Made by a program: the position numbers and the translations under genes. This document shows positions 37,857 to 47,364 of a stretch of 64,000 nt of DNA, one piece after another. Source of the stretch: Paenibacillus bouchesdurhonensis (lineage in GTDB: Bacteria > Bacillota > Bacilli > Paenibacillales > Paenibacillaceae). The notes under the pieces were generated by a model. That model made no database searches, was not told where the DNA came from, and was given only the letters and a program-made list of their open reading frames with translations. The DNA is taken from positions 445 to 64,444 of the forward strand of contig NZ_LT732547.1 in the NCBI RefSeq assembly GCF_900155685.1, given 5' to 3'. Position 1 is the stretch's first letter. Each line of letters starts with the position of its first letter.

Positions 37857-40142
37857 TCATAAGGGGCTTGCCGAACGATAAGGCGGTGCGTCTCTGCCGA
37901 GAAGAACGGTCAGTCCGAGCAGAGTTACGACGATGGTCGCTCCCATATCGGACATGACGGCGATCCAGAGGGTAAGCCAGCCTGGAATCGTCAAGAGCAG
38001 GGCGATCAGCTTCAAGGTAAGCGAAATCCCGATATTCCAGACGATGACACGGCTTACCTGTCTGGCAACTTTAATGGCGCCGGGGAGCTTCCCGAGATGA
38101 TCCTGCATCAGCACGATATCGGCGGTCTCCACTGCGGTATCGGTGCCTTTCCCCATGGCGATTCCAAGGCTTGAAGCTGCCAGCGCGGGAGCGTCATTGA
38201 TGCCGTCTCCGACCATGGCAACACACCAGTTTCCGGACAACTCGCGAATCCGCTCTACCTTCTGCTCGGGTAGCAGACCGGCGGCCCAATCGGTTACGCC
38301 TGCCTGGGCAGCGACTGCTTTGGCAGATTCCACGTGATCGCCTGTCAGCATGATCGTATGGGCTATGCCGTTACGGTGCAGATCGGCAATTACGTCCGGA
38401 CTTTCCGGTCTGAGTTCGTCGGCCAGGCCGTATAAGCCAAGCACACAGCTCTGGTCGGCGATTAAGACCACGGTGAGCCCTGCAGCCTTTAGCTGGTGGA
38501 GGTCATGCAGGATCTGCTGCCGCGCGTGCTCCTCTAGCGATACTTTTTCTAATATTTCCTCACTGCCAGCCCAGTAACGAACGCCTTCGATCTCCGCAGA
38601 CAGACCGACCCCGGGAAGTGTTACGAGCTCAGCAGGCTGAGGTAGGGATGCGCTTGAAACTCCATGTGACTCTGTTTGGCGTACGATGGCTTCGGCAAGC
38701 GGATGCAAGGAGCCTGCCTCCATGGCTGCAGAAATGCTATGGAAACGAACGGCATCGTATACGATCTCCTTCATGACAGAAGGGCGCCCTATCGTCAAGG
38801 TTCCCGTTTTGTCGAAGGCAACGGCATTGATTTTGCCAAGCTGCTCCAAATGCACGCCCCCTTTCACAAGTACTCCATTTCTCGCGCATCTCGTCATTCC
38901 GCTGACCAGTGCAATAGGCGAAGAGAGAACAAGAGCGCACGGGCACCCGACGATGAGAATAGCCAGTCCCTCGTAGACCCATTTCATCCATGGCTGTCCG
39001 AACAGCAAAGGAGGGACAAGCACGACGAGGGCAGCTATGATCATAATGGCAGGCGTATAGTATTTTGCAAATTTATCAATGAACAGCTCTGTTGGCGTTT
39101 TCGTATCCTGCGCCTCCTGCACCAGATGCATGATTCGGGCAAGGGAGGAGTCCTCGTAGGCCTTATCGATCCGTACTCTTAATAATCCATCTGTATTAAC
39201 GCTGCCGCCAAAGACATGATGTCCCGGTTCTTTGGGTGCTGGAATGGATTCGCCCGTGATTGCCGCCTCGTCAACGGCGCTATGTCCTTCCATAATCGTT
39301 CCGTCGGACGGTATTTTCTCACCTGCGCGTACCAGAACCATATCGCCGACTTTCAGGCTGGCAATGGGCACTGCCATTTCACCATTGAGGGTAATGAGCA
39401 CGGCTTGCTTCGGAGCAGCGCTTAGCAGCGTCTCCATTGATTTGCGAGCCCGGCTCATTCCGTAGCCCTCCAGCAATTCATTCAAACCGAATAAAATGGC
39501 AACCAGCGTAGCTTCCTTCCACTCCCCGATTAATACGGCACCAACCATAGCCACTGTCATCAGCGTATCCATATTGAATTTCAAGCGGGTTAGATTGCGC
39601 AGCCCCCGAATAAAGGTGGAATATCCGCTGAGAGCTATCGATGACAGATGCATGAGGATGAGGACGCTATCCGGCATCAATGAACCCAGGATGAAAGTGG
39701 CTATATAAAGAGCGGTGGCTATGCCAAGCAGCCATTTTCCTAAGCGGGTATCCGCATGGTCGTGGCTATGGCCGTGACTAAGCTCCTCGCTGGATCCGTG
39801 AACGTGTCCATGTTGATGTCCATGTGCGTGACTGTGCTCATCCTGGCCGTTACTGCGGACAGCTTCCCCGTCGGCAGGGGGAGCGCTCTGTTCAAGCGGG
39901 GATACTAACGTAGCTCCGTCACGTTTCAGAATTTTTTCAACACGGGTAAGATCCACTTTTGGAGAGACGAGAAGCCGGCCGCTATTGTAAAGAAGGGATG
40001 CATTTTTCCCATGCTCGAGCCTCTGGATTTCCTCCTGCATTTCTCGGGCGCAATTGGCACAGGAGAGACCTTGGATACGATATTCAATATGGGAAGCCGC
40101 CGTATCTCCGCTTGAAGCAGTATGAGTTTGGGGTTTACTCAT
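37857..40142 (-). CDS. cadA: heavy-metal P1B-type ATPase (Zn/Cd export)
   Basis: This 761-residue P-type ATPase pumps divalent soft metals (Zn, Cd, Pb) out of the cell. Domains in order are an N-terminal HMA domain with GLSCANCA, a His-rich linker (HAHGHQHGHVHG), then membrane helices. The translocation motif CPC is in VGCPCALVLSSP, the phosphorylation site AFDKTGTLT, and the hinge MVGDGINDAP. ATG 40142 follows AAGGAGAAG and overlaps the cadC stop by 8 nt, so expression is coupled to the regulator. Confidence 0.94.
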   Translation of the reverse strand: MSKPQTHTASSGDTAASHIEYRIQGLSCANCAREMQEEIQRLEHGKNASLLYNSGRLLVSPKVDLTRVEKILKRDGATLVSPLEQSAPPADGEAVRSNGQDEHSHAHGHQHGHVHGSSEELSHGHSHDHADTRLGKWLLGIATALYIATFILGSLMPDSVLILMHLSSIALSGYSTFIRGLRNLTRLKFNMDTLMTVAMVGAVLIGEWKEATLVAILFGLNELLEGYGMSRARKSMETLLSAAPKQAVLITLNGEMAVPIASLKVGDMVLVRAGEKIPSDGTIMEGHSAVDEAAITGESIPAPKEPGHHVFGGSVNTDGLLRVRIDKAYEDSSLARIMHLVQEAQDTKTPTELFIDKFAKYYTPAIMIIAALVVLVPPLLFGQPWMKWVYEGLAILIVGCPCALVLSSPIALVSGMTRCARNGVLVKGGVHLEQLGKINAVAFDKTGTLTIGRPSVMKEIVYDAVRFHSISAAMEAGSLHPLAEAIVRQTESHGVSSASLPQPAELVTLPGVGLSAEIEGVRYWAGSEEILEKVSLEEHARQQILHDLHQLKAAGLTVVLIADQSCVLGLYGLADELRPESPDVIADLHRNGIAHTIMLTGDHVESAKAVAAQAGVTDWAAGLLPEQKVERIRELSGNWCVAMVGDGINDAPALAASSLGIAMGKGTDTAVETADIVLMQDHLGKLPGAIKVARQVSRVIVWNIGISLTLKLIALLLTIPGWLTLWIAVMSDMGATIVVTLLGLTVLLGRDAPPYRSASPL

Positions 40143-40521
40143 GGCAATTCTTCTCCTTCTGGTGCTCAAGCGTCATTGTTATTAGCGTTTGGATGTGATG
40201 ATCCTTTAAGGAGTAGAACACGTTCTTACCTTCCTTGCGGGACTTCGTAATGTCCATTTGCCTCAATAGACGTAAATGATGAGATGCTGTGGCGACTGAG
40301 CTATTAAGTATAGAAGCGACATCACAAACACAGAGCTCCTCCTTCTGCTGCAATAAGTAGGCGATTTTCATTCGATTGGGATCGGACAGCGCTTTGAACA
40401 TTTGCGCCATGCCGGAGATGTCTTCCTCGTTGAGGCTCTCCCGGAGTTCTGCTGTAATATCATTGAGCATGTGGGAAAGCTCGCCAACTTCGGCTTGGAT
40501 TACTAGAGCGGAATTTGCCAT
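40135..40521 (-). CDS. cadC: ArsR/SmtB family metal-sensing repressor
   Basis: This 128-residue winged-helix repressor of the cad operon has the metal-site segment ELCVCDVASIL, typical of CadC-like sensors, and the recognition helix SSVATASHHLRLLRQM. A C-terminal His-rich helix (DHHIQTL, LEHQKEKNCH) could form the second site. ATG 40521 has AAAGGAGG about 10 nt upstream. It is the first gene of the cadC-cadA operon and probably dissociates from its operator on Zn or Cd binding. Confidence 0.9.
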   Translation of the reverse strand: MANSALVIQAEVGELSHMLNDITAELRESLNEEDISGMAQMFKALSDPNRMKIAYLLQQKEELCVCDVASILNSSVATASHHLRLLRQMDITKSRKEGKNVFYSLKDHHIQTLITMTLEHQKEKNCHE

Positions 40522-40689
40522 ATGTAAAAGACCTCCTTTAGAAATAAAGAAGCAACATTCAATCATTCGTTTGGTTGTTTGGATATAGTATACTTCCCGT
40601 TGGTCATGATATTCAAATGCTCGCTTGAATGTGAAGGGGTAACAGCAGCAGAAAGCAAAAAAGCGCCGTAATGGCGCGCTTGTTAGCAT

Positions 40690-40783
40690 GCAGAAGAGAC
40701 TGAAGATTCTTGGGAAAAGGGTTGGAATATCTCAGAGCTAAACAACAGCATAATTAATGCAACTAATTATTTTTATTAATTGC
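40690..40783. other. gap before inverted-repeat unit
   Basis: AT-rich, with the imperfect palindrome GCAACTAATTA / TATTAATTGC near 40759-40783. No gene. Confidence 0.3.
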
Positions 40784-41159
40784 TCAACTTTCGCAGTTAA
40801 ATCTGTAAAGACTTAATGTAATTTAATTGGTTAGAGTTGGGATTCGTCGATGGAATTGACGATGTAAGCATGTCGAAGTCTTATGAGCTGCTTTTATGTC
40901 GATTTCGTTCATAAGATCGAGCAGTTGCTGCTAAGCAGCCCCTCAGTCCGACATAGGAAGGAGGAAGTATGAAAAACCGCATACAATCACTCCTTTTACC
41001 CCCTGTTCCAAACGAAAAAGAACTTAATCTTTGGTCTATGTGCGCCCGCATTAACGAGTACGGCTTCATTGCCCAACAAAGTTTCGTCAAGCTGTTAATC
41101 TCCTCACTTTCAAACCAACGATACACTTAGATTCAAGCCTTTTTCTCTGCGAAAGTTGA
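40784..41159. mobile_element. 376-bp unit with 13-bp terminal inverted repeats (MITE-like)
   Basis: TCAACTTTCGCAG (40784-40796) and CTGCGAAAGTTGA (41147-41159) are perfect inverted repeats bounding a 376-bp segment with a small ORF and several small hairpins. No transposase is present and no target-site duplication is obvious. It may be a miniature derivative of an insertion sequence. Confidence 0.4.
40969..41130 (+). CDS. small ORF in the inverted-repeat unit
   Basis: This is a 53-codon ORF (MKNRIQSLLLPPVPNEKELN, then LWSMCARIN) with a strong AAGGAGGAAGT site immediately before its ATG. There is no similarity I recognise, and it has no membrane segment. The strong site is the main support. 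It may instead be the broken start of a transposase. Confidence 0.4.
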   Translation: MKNRIQSLLLPPVPNEKELNLWSMCARINEYGFIAQQSFVKLLISSLSNQRYT

Positions 41160-41164
41160 CCTGA

Positions 41165-41827
41165 TTATTTAAATGCCGTCACATTTTTATGGAGAAGCGG
41201 AACAAACGGATTGTCTCGGAGGAAAAAGCGCCAAGGCTTGTCAGCATACTCCTCGGCGTAGGCAATATTAATGCGTGGCGTCTGCATAATGGCGTCGTTT
41301 GTGAGCGGTCGTCCCGCTTCAATCCATAACGAACCCTTCGGCCCTAGGAGGGACTGGCAGTTTAGCGATTTATCGATGCGAAGCGCGCGACAAAGCTTGC
41401 CGGGGCCGCCGGATAAATCCACTGGCTTTTTTGCCGCCGCATTTCGGTATTTACGCATTAGAGCTTCATCATCCGGAGTCAAAGGCTCGACGGCTCGGAT
41501 CAATACGGCTTGCGGATCATTGATAGCCCCAGTGACGACATTAAGGCAATGGTACATGCCATAGATGAGGTAAATGTACGCTACGCCTCCTTGACTGAAC
41601 ATCACTTCCGTTCTTGCCGTTCTTCTCCCGCCGTAGGCGTGGCTTCCTTTATCCTCGATCCCCCCATAGCTCTCGGTTTCGACAATGCGGCAGCGAATAT
41701 CCCCATCCTCGGTATGACGTACGAGCGTATGCCCGATTAACCGTGGCGCCACTTCCAAAGCCGGCATTTCGTAGAATGCAGGGGGGAGTGGTGATCCTTC
41801 ATGATATTGAGAAAATATTAAGCTCAT
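41165..41827 (-). CDS. mpg: 3-methyladenine DNA glycosylase
   Basis: This 220-residue AAG/MPG-type glycosylase excises alkylated purines. Conserved segments are ETESYGGIEDKGSHAYGGR, YLIYGMYHCLNVV and VLIRAVEPL, with the catalytic Glu in VETESY. GGAGA precedes the ATG. It is a single gene unrelated to its neighbours. Confidence 0.93.
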   Translation of the reverse strand: MSLIFSQYHEGSPLPPAFYEMPALEVAPRLIGHTLVRHTEDGDIRCRIVETESYGGIEDKGSHAYGGRRTARTEVMFSQGGVAYIYLIYGMYHCLNVVTGAINDPQAVLIRAVEPLTPDDEALMRKYRNAAAKKPVDLSGGPGKLCRALRIDKSLNCQSLLGPKGSLWIEAGRPLTNDAIMQTPRINIAYAEEYADKPWRFFLRDNPFVPLLHKNVTAFK

Positions 41828-41891
41828 GATATGTGATCTCCTTATCTATACGTCACTTCACGTCATTTCCATGTTACAGCATGACGTATTG

Positions 41892-43946
41892 CTAGTCCAT
41901 CCACCAGCGTTTCAGATCACTCCACCACGAACGGCTCTCGGGTTTATCTTCGACAGGAACTGGCTCGGGCTCGGTTTGTCCATGTTCATTGCAGGCTTCT
42001 GTCGGTTCAGTGCCCTCGATGAATACCTCCATCTTTTTATTAGGACAATCCTCTGTCGCAAGCTTCCCTGTTGCGGGATCGAGATATACGCTAACGACCC
42101 CGTCGGGAATAGGGAAAATCTTTGGAGGCACCTTCTCCAATGCCTTCTCCGTATACTTGGCGAAGATCGGCGCTGCTTTCCGCGATTCAGTCGTCCCTAG
42201 TGTTTTCCCCTTGTCGTAGCCGACCCAGACGGCTGTTGATAGCTCTGGGGTAAATCCTACCAGCCAGGCATCGGAGCTTGTTGTGCCGGTTTTGCCGGCA
42301 ACCGGGCGCTTGATGTCCGCCGATACCCGGCTGCCGGTTCCCCCGGCCTCGAATACGCTCTCCAGCAAATGGGTCAGCACATAGGCAGCGGCGGGCTCTA
42401 CGACTTGCTCGGGTGCCGAGGAAGGAGCCTCATATAACACGCGCCCCTCGTCATCCGTAATTTTTAAGACGGCGACGGGTTTGACCTGTTTTCCTTGATT
42501 ACTGATTACGCCGAATGCGGCAGCCATCTCAAAAGGGCTGATCGGCGATGTACCTAGCGCCAAGGAAGGAACGGCATTCAGCGGGCTTGTGATGCCCATC
42601 CTCCGGCCGAGCTCAATGACTTGGTCAGCTCCAACCGTTAGGATCGTATTGACGGCATAGATGTTATCCGAGGCGGCTATAGCCTGCCGCATATCGATCT
42701 CGCCCAAATATTTATCGCCGAAGTTTTTGGGACTGTATGTCTTTCGGTTGTTGTCATAATGAAACAAAGTCGGCTGGCTTGCGAACTTGCTGGCGCTCGT
42801 CATTTTACGTGAGGACAACGCGGACAGGTACATGATCGGCTTGAAGGTAGAGCCAGGCTGACGGGTAGTCGCGAAGACATGGTTGTACTGGCTCCGCACG
42901 TAGTTTACACCGCCGACGAGGGCTTTGATATGGCCGCTGCGTGGATCGATGGAGATCAGGGCGGCCTCCAGCTCAGGCGATTCCTTAAGCTCACTGGCTA
43001 CAGCAAGCTCGGCAGCTTCCTGCGCTTCCATATCCAAGGTGGTATATATCTTAAGTCCGCCATGCTCCAGCAGACTTTCATCAAAGCCAAGTTCGTTGAT
43101 GATGACATTTCGGACGTAATCACGAAAATAAGGAGCCTTGTCCCCGGTCGTCCGCAGCTTTTGAGACTTGAAGTGAAGGATTTCATCATGGGCCTGCTCT
43201 GCCTGCTGCTCAGTAATATTCCCCGTCTCCACCATGGCATTTAAAACGAGGCGTTGGCGATCCTTCGCATTCTTCATTTGATTGAAGGGAGAGTAATAAG
43301 TAGGCCCTTTAGGCACGCCGGCGAGCATGGCGCTTTCAGCCAGGCTAAGCTGTTCTGCGGATTTGCCGAAGTACATTTGGGCTGCAGCCTCAATGCCGTA
43401 AGCGCCATGACCGTAGTAAATTTCGTTCAGGTACATTTGCAGGATTTGATCTTTATCCAGCTTCATTTCCAATTGAGCGGTATACATCGCTTCCTTGATC
43501 TTTCGAGACCAGGTGCGTTCATGCGACAAATACAGGTTACGGGCAAGCTGCTGCGTCAATGTGCTGGCACCCTGTACGTTATTCATTTCCCTTAAATTGA
43601 CGAGAATAGCTCGGGCCATGCCTTTGGGGTCAAAGCCGAAGTGATCGTAGAACTGCCGATCTTCCACCGATAGCGTCGCCTGAATCAAATATGGTGAAAT
43701 ATGATTCAGCGTTACGCCCGAACGACTCCGATCCGTGCTGGCAAAAACAGCGATAGCCTCCCCATCGCGGCTGAAAAGCTGCGAGTTCCGGTCAGAGTAG
43801 GCAAGGGGCAGATCGGATTGATACAGATAGTATAAAAATGCCCCGGAGGCGACGATTACGGTTAACCCGCAGACCAGCAGCAGTTTCATCATAAATAATT
43901 TGCCGCGGCGGGAGCCCCGTTTGCTGCTGCGGACAAGTCTTTGCAT
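41892..43946 (-). CDS. pbpG: class A penicillin-binding protein
   Basis: This 684-residue bifunctional murein synthase has a cytoplasmic tail rich in Arg/Lys, a membrane anchor (LLLVCGLTVIVASGAFLYYL), a glycosyltransferase domain (EDRQFYDHFGFD, GASTLTQQLARNLYL) and a transpeptidase domain (PGSTFKP, SDN, KTGTT). It is divergent from speE and near ywhD, as pbpG (PBP 2d, spore wall) is in Bacillus. A short Pro/Glu-rich tail ends the protein. GGAGG lies before the ATG. Confidence 0.92.
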   Translation of the reverse strand: MQRLVRSSKRGSRRGKLFMMKLLLVCGLTVIVASGAFLYYLYQSDLPLAYSDRNSQLFSRDGEAIAVFASTDRSRSGVTLNHISPYLIQATLSVEDRQFYDHFGFDPKGMARAILVNLREMNNVQGASTLTQQLARNLYLSHERTWSRKIKEAMYTAQLEMKLDKDQILQMYLNEIYYGHGAYGIEAAAQMYFGKSAEQLSLAESAMLAGVPKGPTYYSPFNQMKNAKDRQRLVLNAMVETGNITEQQAEQAHDEILHFKSQKLRTTGDKAPYFRDYVRNVIINELGFDESLLEHGGLKIYTTLDMEAQEAAELAVASELKESPELEAALISIDPRSGHIKALVGGVNYVRSQYNHVFATTRQPGSTFKPIMYLSALSSRKMTSASKFASQPTLFHYDNNRKTYSPKNFGDKYLGEIDMRQAIAASDNIYAVNTILTVGADQVIELGRRMGITSPLNAVPSLALGTSPISPFEMAAAFGVISNQGKQVKPVAVLKITDDEGRVLYEAPSSAPEQVVEPAAAYVLTHLLESVFEAGGTGSRVSADIKRPVAGKTGTTSSDAWLVGFTPELSTAVWVGYDKGKTLGTTESRKAAPIFAKYTEKALEKVPPKIFPIPDGVVSVYLDPATGKLATEDCPNKKMEVFIEGTEPTEACNEHGQTEPEPVPVEDKPESRSWWSDLKRWWMD

Positions 43947-44076
43947 AGCCTTTAGTCGCCTCCAGTCATTGTAAAGTTCGCAATTGATGCGGTTACTGTT
44001 AAGTATGGGAAAGTTTAGGGGAGATATTCACGGCTGCGGCGTGATGAAAATCATTTTTGCGAATTTCCGTAAACAG

Positions 44077-44104
44077 TTGCATTTTCACCTTGTTTTAATA
44101 TAAT
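44077..44104 (+). promoter_or_regulatory. speE promoter
   Basis: TTGCAT (44077-44082) and TATAAT (44099-44104) are 16 nt apart, about 125 nt before speE in the divergent gap with pbpG. Confidence 0.55.
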
Positions 44105-44227
44105 CAGATTTGTTTGGTACAATAGGAAGAGAAACTTTGCAAGAAGTGAATCTGGACAGCCCCCGGCCTCCGGTATGGGTTAATATGACGGCTAAACACT
44201 ATTCTAACGGGAAAGAAGGGTTAAACG

Positions 44228-45055
44228 ATGGAATTGTGGTTTACGGAGAAACAGACGCCCGTCTTTGGCATTACGGCAAAAATTCGGGAAACATTGGTGA
44301 GAGAGCAGACGGATTTTCAAGATTTGGCGATCATTGATACCGAAGAGTTTGGACGAATGCTGGTGCTTGACGACATGGTCATGACGACGGTGAAGGATGA
44401 ATTTGTATACCATGAGATGGTGGCTCATCCAGCGTTGTTTACACACCCAGATCCGAAGCATGTGCTTGTTGTTGGCGGCGGTGACGGCGGCGTTATTCGG
44501 GAAATTATGAAGCATCCGAAGGTGGAGAAGGCTGTTCTTGTGGATATTGACGGGAAAGTCATTGAATATTCAAAGAAATATCTGCCGGAAATTGCCTGTG
44601 AATTGGACAACCCGCGGGTTGAGGTTCAAGTGAATGACGGCTATATGCATATTATTGAGAGCAAGAATAAATACGATGTGATCATGGTTGACTCGACGGA
44701 GCCCGTGGGGCCTGCAGCTCCGCTCTTTGAGCGCGGATTTTATCAAGGGATTTACGAGGCGCTGAAGGATGACGGCATTTTCGTGGCACAGACCGACAAT
44801 CCTTGGTTCAAGGCCGATTTGATTGAAAAAGTGAACAAAGACGTGAAGGAAATCTTCCCGATCGTACGCGTGTATGGCGCTAACATTCCGACGTATCCGA
44901 GCGGTCTGTGGACCTTTACGATAGGCAGCAAAATCCATGATCCCTTGCAGGTGGATGAGAACCAAATTCCGGAGATCGATACGAAATATTACTCGCCTCG
45001 TTTGCACAAAGCTGCATTCGTATTGCCTAAGTTCGTAGAAGATCTCGTGAAGTAG
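44228..45055 (+). CDS. speE: spermidine synthase
   Basis: This 275-residue enzyme transfers aminopropyl groups from decarboxylated AdoMet to putrescine. Motifs are [12 protein letters not shown] for the nucleotide binding loop, then VDIDGKVIE, and the catalytic Asp in [14 protein letters not shown]. Site AAAGAAGGG is before the ATG. It forms an operon with speB, 12 nt downstream. Confidence 0.96.
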   Translation: MELWFTEKQTPVFGITAKIRETLVREQTDFQDLAIIDTEEFGRMLVLDDMVMTTVKDEFVYHEMVAHPALFTHPDPKHVLVVGGGDGGVIREIMKHPKVEKAVLVDIDGKVIEYSKKYLPEIACELDNPRVEVQVNDGYMHIIESKNKYDVIMVDSTEPVGPAAPLFERGFYQGIYEALKDDGIFVAQTDNPWFKADLIEKVNKDVKEIFPIVRVYGANIPTYPSGLWTFTIGSKIHDPLQVDENQIPEIDTKYYSPRLHKAAFVLPKFVEDLVK

Positions 45056-45067
45056 GGAGGGCTTGCC

Positions 45068-45937
45068 ATGAAATTGGATCAGGCTTATTCGGGTAACGTG
45101 TTTATTTGCAGTTCTGATTCGTATGAAGACGCCAAAGCGGTTATTTACGGGATGCCGATGGACTACACGGTCAGCTATCGCCCAGGCTCGCGGTTTGGCC
45201 CTGCGCGCATTCGCCAAGCATCCGTCGGCCTAGAGGAATACAGCCCTTATTTAGATAAGAATATTTTGGATGCCGTTTATTTTGACGCGGGGGATCTGCT
45301 GCTGCCTTTTGGCAACGCCGCTCGCAGTCTTGATGTCATTGGCGATTATGTTCGCGGTTTGCTGGCAGATCATAAGTTCCCCATCGGTCTGGGCGGAGAG
45401 CATCTGGTCAGCTGGCCAGTCATCCAAGCGATGTACGAGGAATATCCGGATTTGGCCGTGATTCATATCGATGCTCATGCTGATCTTCGCGATCAATATG
45501 AAGGGGAGCCGCTGTCCCATTCTACGCCGATTCGCAAAGCGGCTGAATTGATGGGCGGCAAGAATATCTACCAATTCGGAATCCGTTCCGGTTCGAAGGA
45601 AGAATTCCTTTACGGACGCCAGAATATCAACTTCCATCCGTTTGATGTGGCAGCACCGCTGAAGGCGGAGTTGCCGAAGATGGGCTCGCGTCCGGTGTAC
45701 GTTACGATTGATATCGATGTGCTCGATCCATCCTGCGCCCCGGGCACAGGAACTGCCGAGGCAGGCGGAATCACATCGAAAGAGCTGCTTGAGGCGATTC
45801 ATTTGATCGCCAGATCCGACGTAAATGTCGTAGGCTGTGACCTTGTCGAAGTAGCTCCGATTTACGACCCGACTGAGCAGACTCAGATCGTGGCTGCAAA
45901 ACTGATTCGTGAAATGCTTCTCGGCTTCGTAAAATAG
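45068..45937 (+). CDS. speB: agmatinase
   Basis: This 289-residue ureohydrolase forms putrescine and urea from agmatine, feeding SpeE. The binuclear Mn site is seen in GGEH, HIDAHADLRD and TIDIDVLDPSCAPGTGTAE. GGAGGG lies before the ATG. The pair speE-speB keeps the Bacillus order, and the terminator follows. Confidence 0.96.
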   Translation: MKLDQAYSGNVFICSSDSYEDAKAVIYGMPMDYTVSYRPGSRFGPARIRQASVGLEEYSPYLDKNILDAVYFDAGDLLLPFGNAARSLDVIGDYVRGLLADHKFPIGLGGEHLVSWPVIQAMYEEYPDLAVIHIDAHADLRDQYEGEPLSHSTPIRKAAELMGGKNIYQFGIRSGSKEEFLYGRQNINFHPFDVAAPLKAELPKMGSRPVYVTIDIDVLDPSCAPGTGTAEAGGITSKELLEAIHLIARSDVNVVGCDLVEVAPIYDPTEQTQIVAAKLIREMLLGFVK

Positions 45938-45977
45938 CCGAAAGAGCGCTTGGCATATTTCAGTTATCTGAGAAATG

Positions 45978-46017
45978 AAATACCCTGCTGCGTGATCAAC
46001 CGCAGCAGGGTATTTTT
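45978..46017 (+). terminator. speEB terminator
   Basis: The stem AAATACCCTGCTGCG / CGCAGCAGGGTATTT is followed by T residues. The rest of the gap to 46255 holds nothing else that I can identify. Confidence 0.9.
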
Positions 46018-46255
46018 GTTAAGTAAACTGTATGTCCTTGGAACTAATTTGCTTCAGGGGTGAGAAATATTGGCAACCTTTACCCGTTTAATGCGTCTAA
46101 TCACTTGGAATTTGAATTATTTACATAGCGTATAAACTAGCGACAAGTGATAGGGCACCATCCAAGGCTTAGAGATCATTTACTGAAATATGACGTTCTA
46201 GTATTTCGCTTTGCAGGTGAACAACATATCGACACATGGCAGTTAAGGAGGAAAA

Positions 46256-47251
46256 ATGAACAAACATAACAATCGAAAGGGCTATTTATTAGCAGGTGTC
46301 TTGATCGTACTGGCAGCGATCCTTATTATTGGGGTCGTAATACTGCAGGAACAGGATAAGCTGCTGAAAACTACAAATGCGGCGGTGAACGATGCACTTA
46401 ATTCTGCACTGATGGTGGAAGAAGAGCCTTCAGGGCAGCCGACAGCTTCGTTAGAAGAAGATCGAGCGGGAGAAGAAGACTCCCCTTATTTGCTCGATCA
46501 TCTTCCATTTAAGGAGGAGGAGGTAGGTTCCATCTCGGTTATTCACAGTGGTATCAAAACGGAGGTTCCGACTGAGCGTCACTATGTAGTTTTGCAGTCT
46601 TTGCGGTTCACGGATATGCAAGCGGCTGTAACGGAGACGGCTTCTTCATCCGAGCAGATCATTTTACAGTTCAACTTGACGAATCAGCGGGTCATTGAAG
46701 TGCTTTATCGTTTGGATAATAACGCTTTTGAAGCAGCAGGCGAGGCTTACTATGCCGACGATCAGATGCTGCTGATGATGCACGGGCTGCTCAGACCGGA
46801 ATCTGAGCTGGGTGTATACGATACTTTTGAGGAAAGAGCCAGGCTGGAAATGGAGCAGCTTGTAGAACTGAGTGAGCCACAGGGAATTGAACGGGAGCAG
46901 ATTGCGGTAGATGGCTTTATATATATCGATTGGGAAGAACGCCTGAGAATGGAGACAGCCGACTGGGAGATTCCTTACTACGATCACGCCACCGGCGAAG
47001 TTAGAGAAGCTCGCAAGTTCAAGGGCGGGATCATTCAGTTGAACAACAGGATTATTTTCAATGACAGTTCTCATGAAACGCCCGATGGAGTTAAGGTCGG
47101 CTTAACAGCAGCGGAGGTCACAAATAAGCTTAAGGCCGACGCGAGAAAGCTGCCAAGCAAATGGAGCTACAGGTCGGGGGATTATTTCCGCTTCCATCTC
47201 CATTTCGACAGCTCGAAGGTCAAATATATGGTATTAAGTCAGCCGCTTTAA
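46256..47251 (+). CDS. membrane-anchored protein of unknown function
   Basis: This 331-residue protein has an N-terminal membrane helix (LLAGVLIVLAAILIIGVVIL) and an external domain rich in Glu and beta structure. The early part is acidic (VEEEPSGQPTASLEED), and the end includes GIIQLNNRIIFNDSSHE. I do not recognise the family. AAGGAGG precedes the ATG. Confidence 0.7.
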   Translation: MNKHNNRKGYLLAGVLIVLAAILIIGVVILQEQDKLLKTTNAAVNDALNSALMVEEEPSGQPTASLEEDRAGEEDSPYLLDHLPFKEEEVGSISVIHSGIKTEVPTERHYVVLQSLRFTDMQAAVTETASSSEQIILQFNLTNQRVIEVLYRLDNNAFEAAGEAYYADDQMLLMMHGLLRPESELGVYDTFEERARLEMEQLVELSEPQGIEREQIAVDGFIYIDWEERLRMETADWEIPYYDHATGEVREARKFKGGIIQLNNRIIFNDSSHETPDGVKVGLTAAEVTNKLKADARKLPSKWSYRSGDYFRFHLHFDSSKVKYMVLSQPL

Positions 47252-47286
47252 TCGTTTTAATAAGGATCGAGAGATATTTAGGGAAG

Positions 47287-47311
47287 ACACCACTCGCGCG
47301 AGTGGTGTTTT
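47287..47311 (+). terminator. terminator
   Basis: The stem ACACCACTCG / CGAGTGGTGT with a tight loop is followed by TTTTC. Confidence 0.8.
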
Positions 47312-47364
47312 CGTTTAGAATAGTAGACATGATACTGCTGAAATCAGCGGGAAGGGAGTTATAA

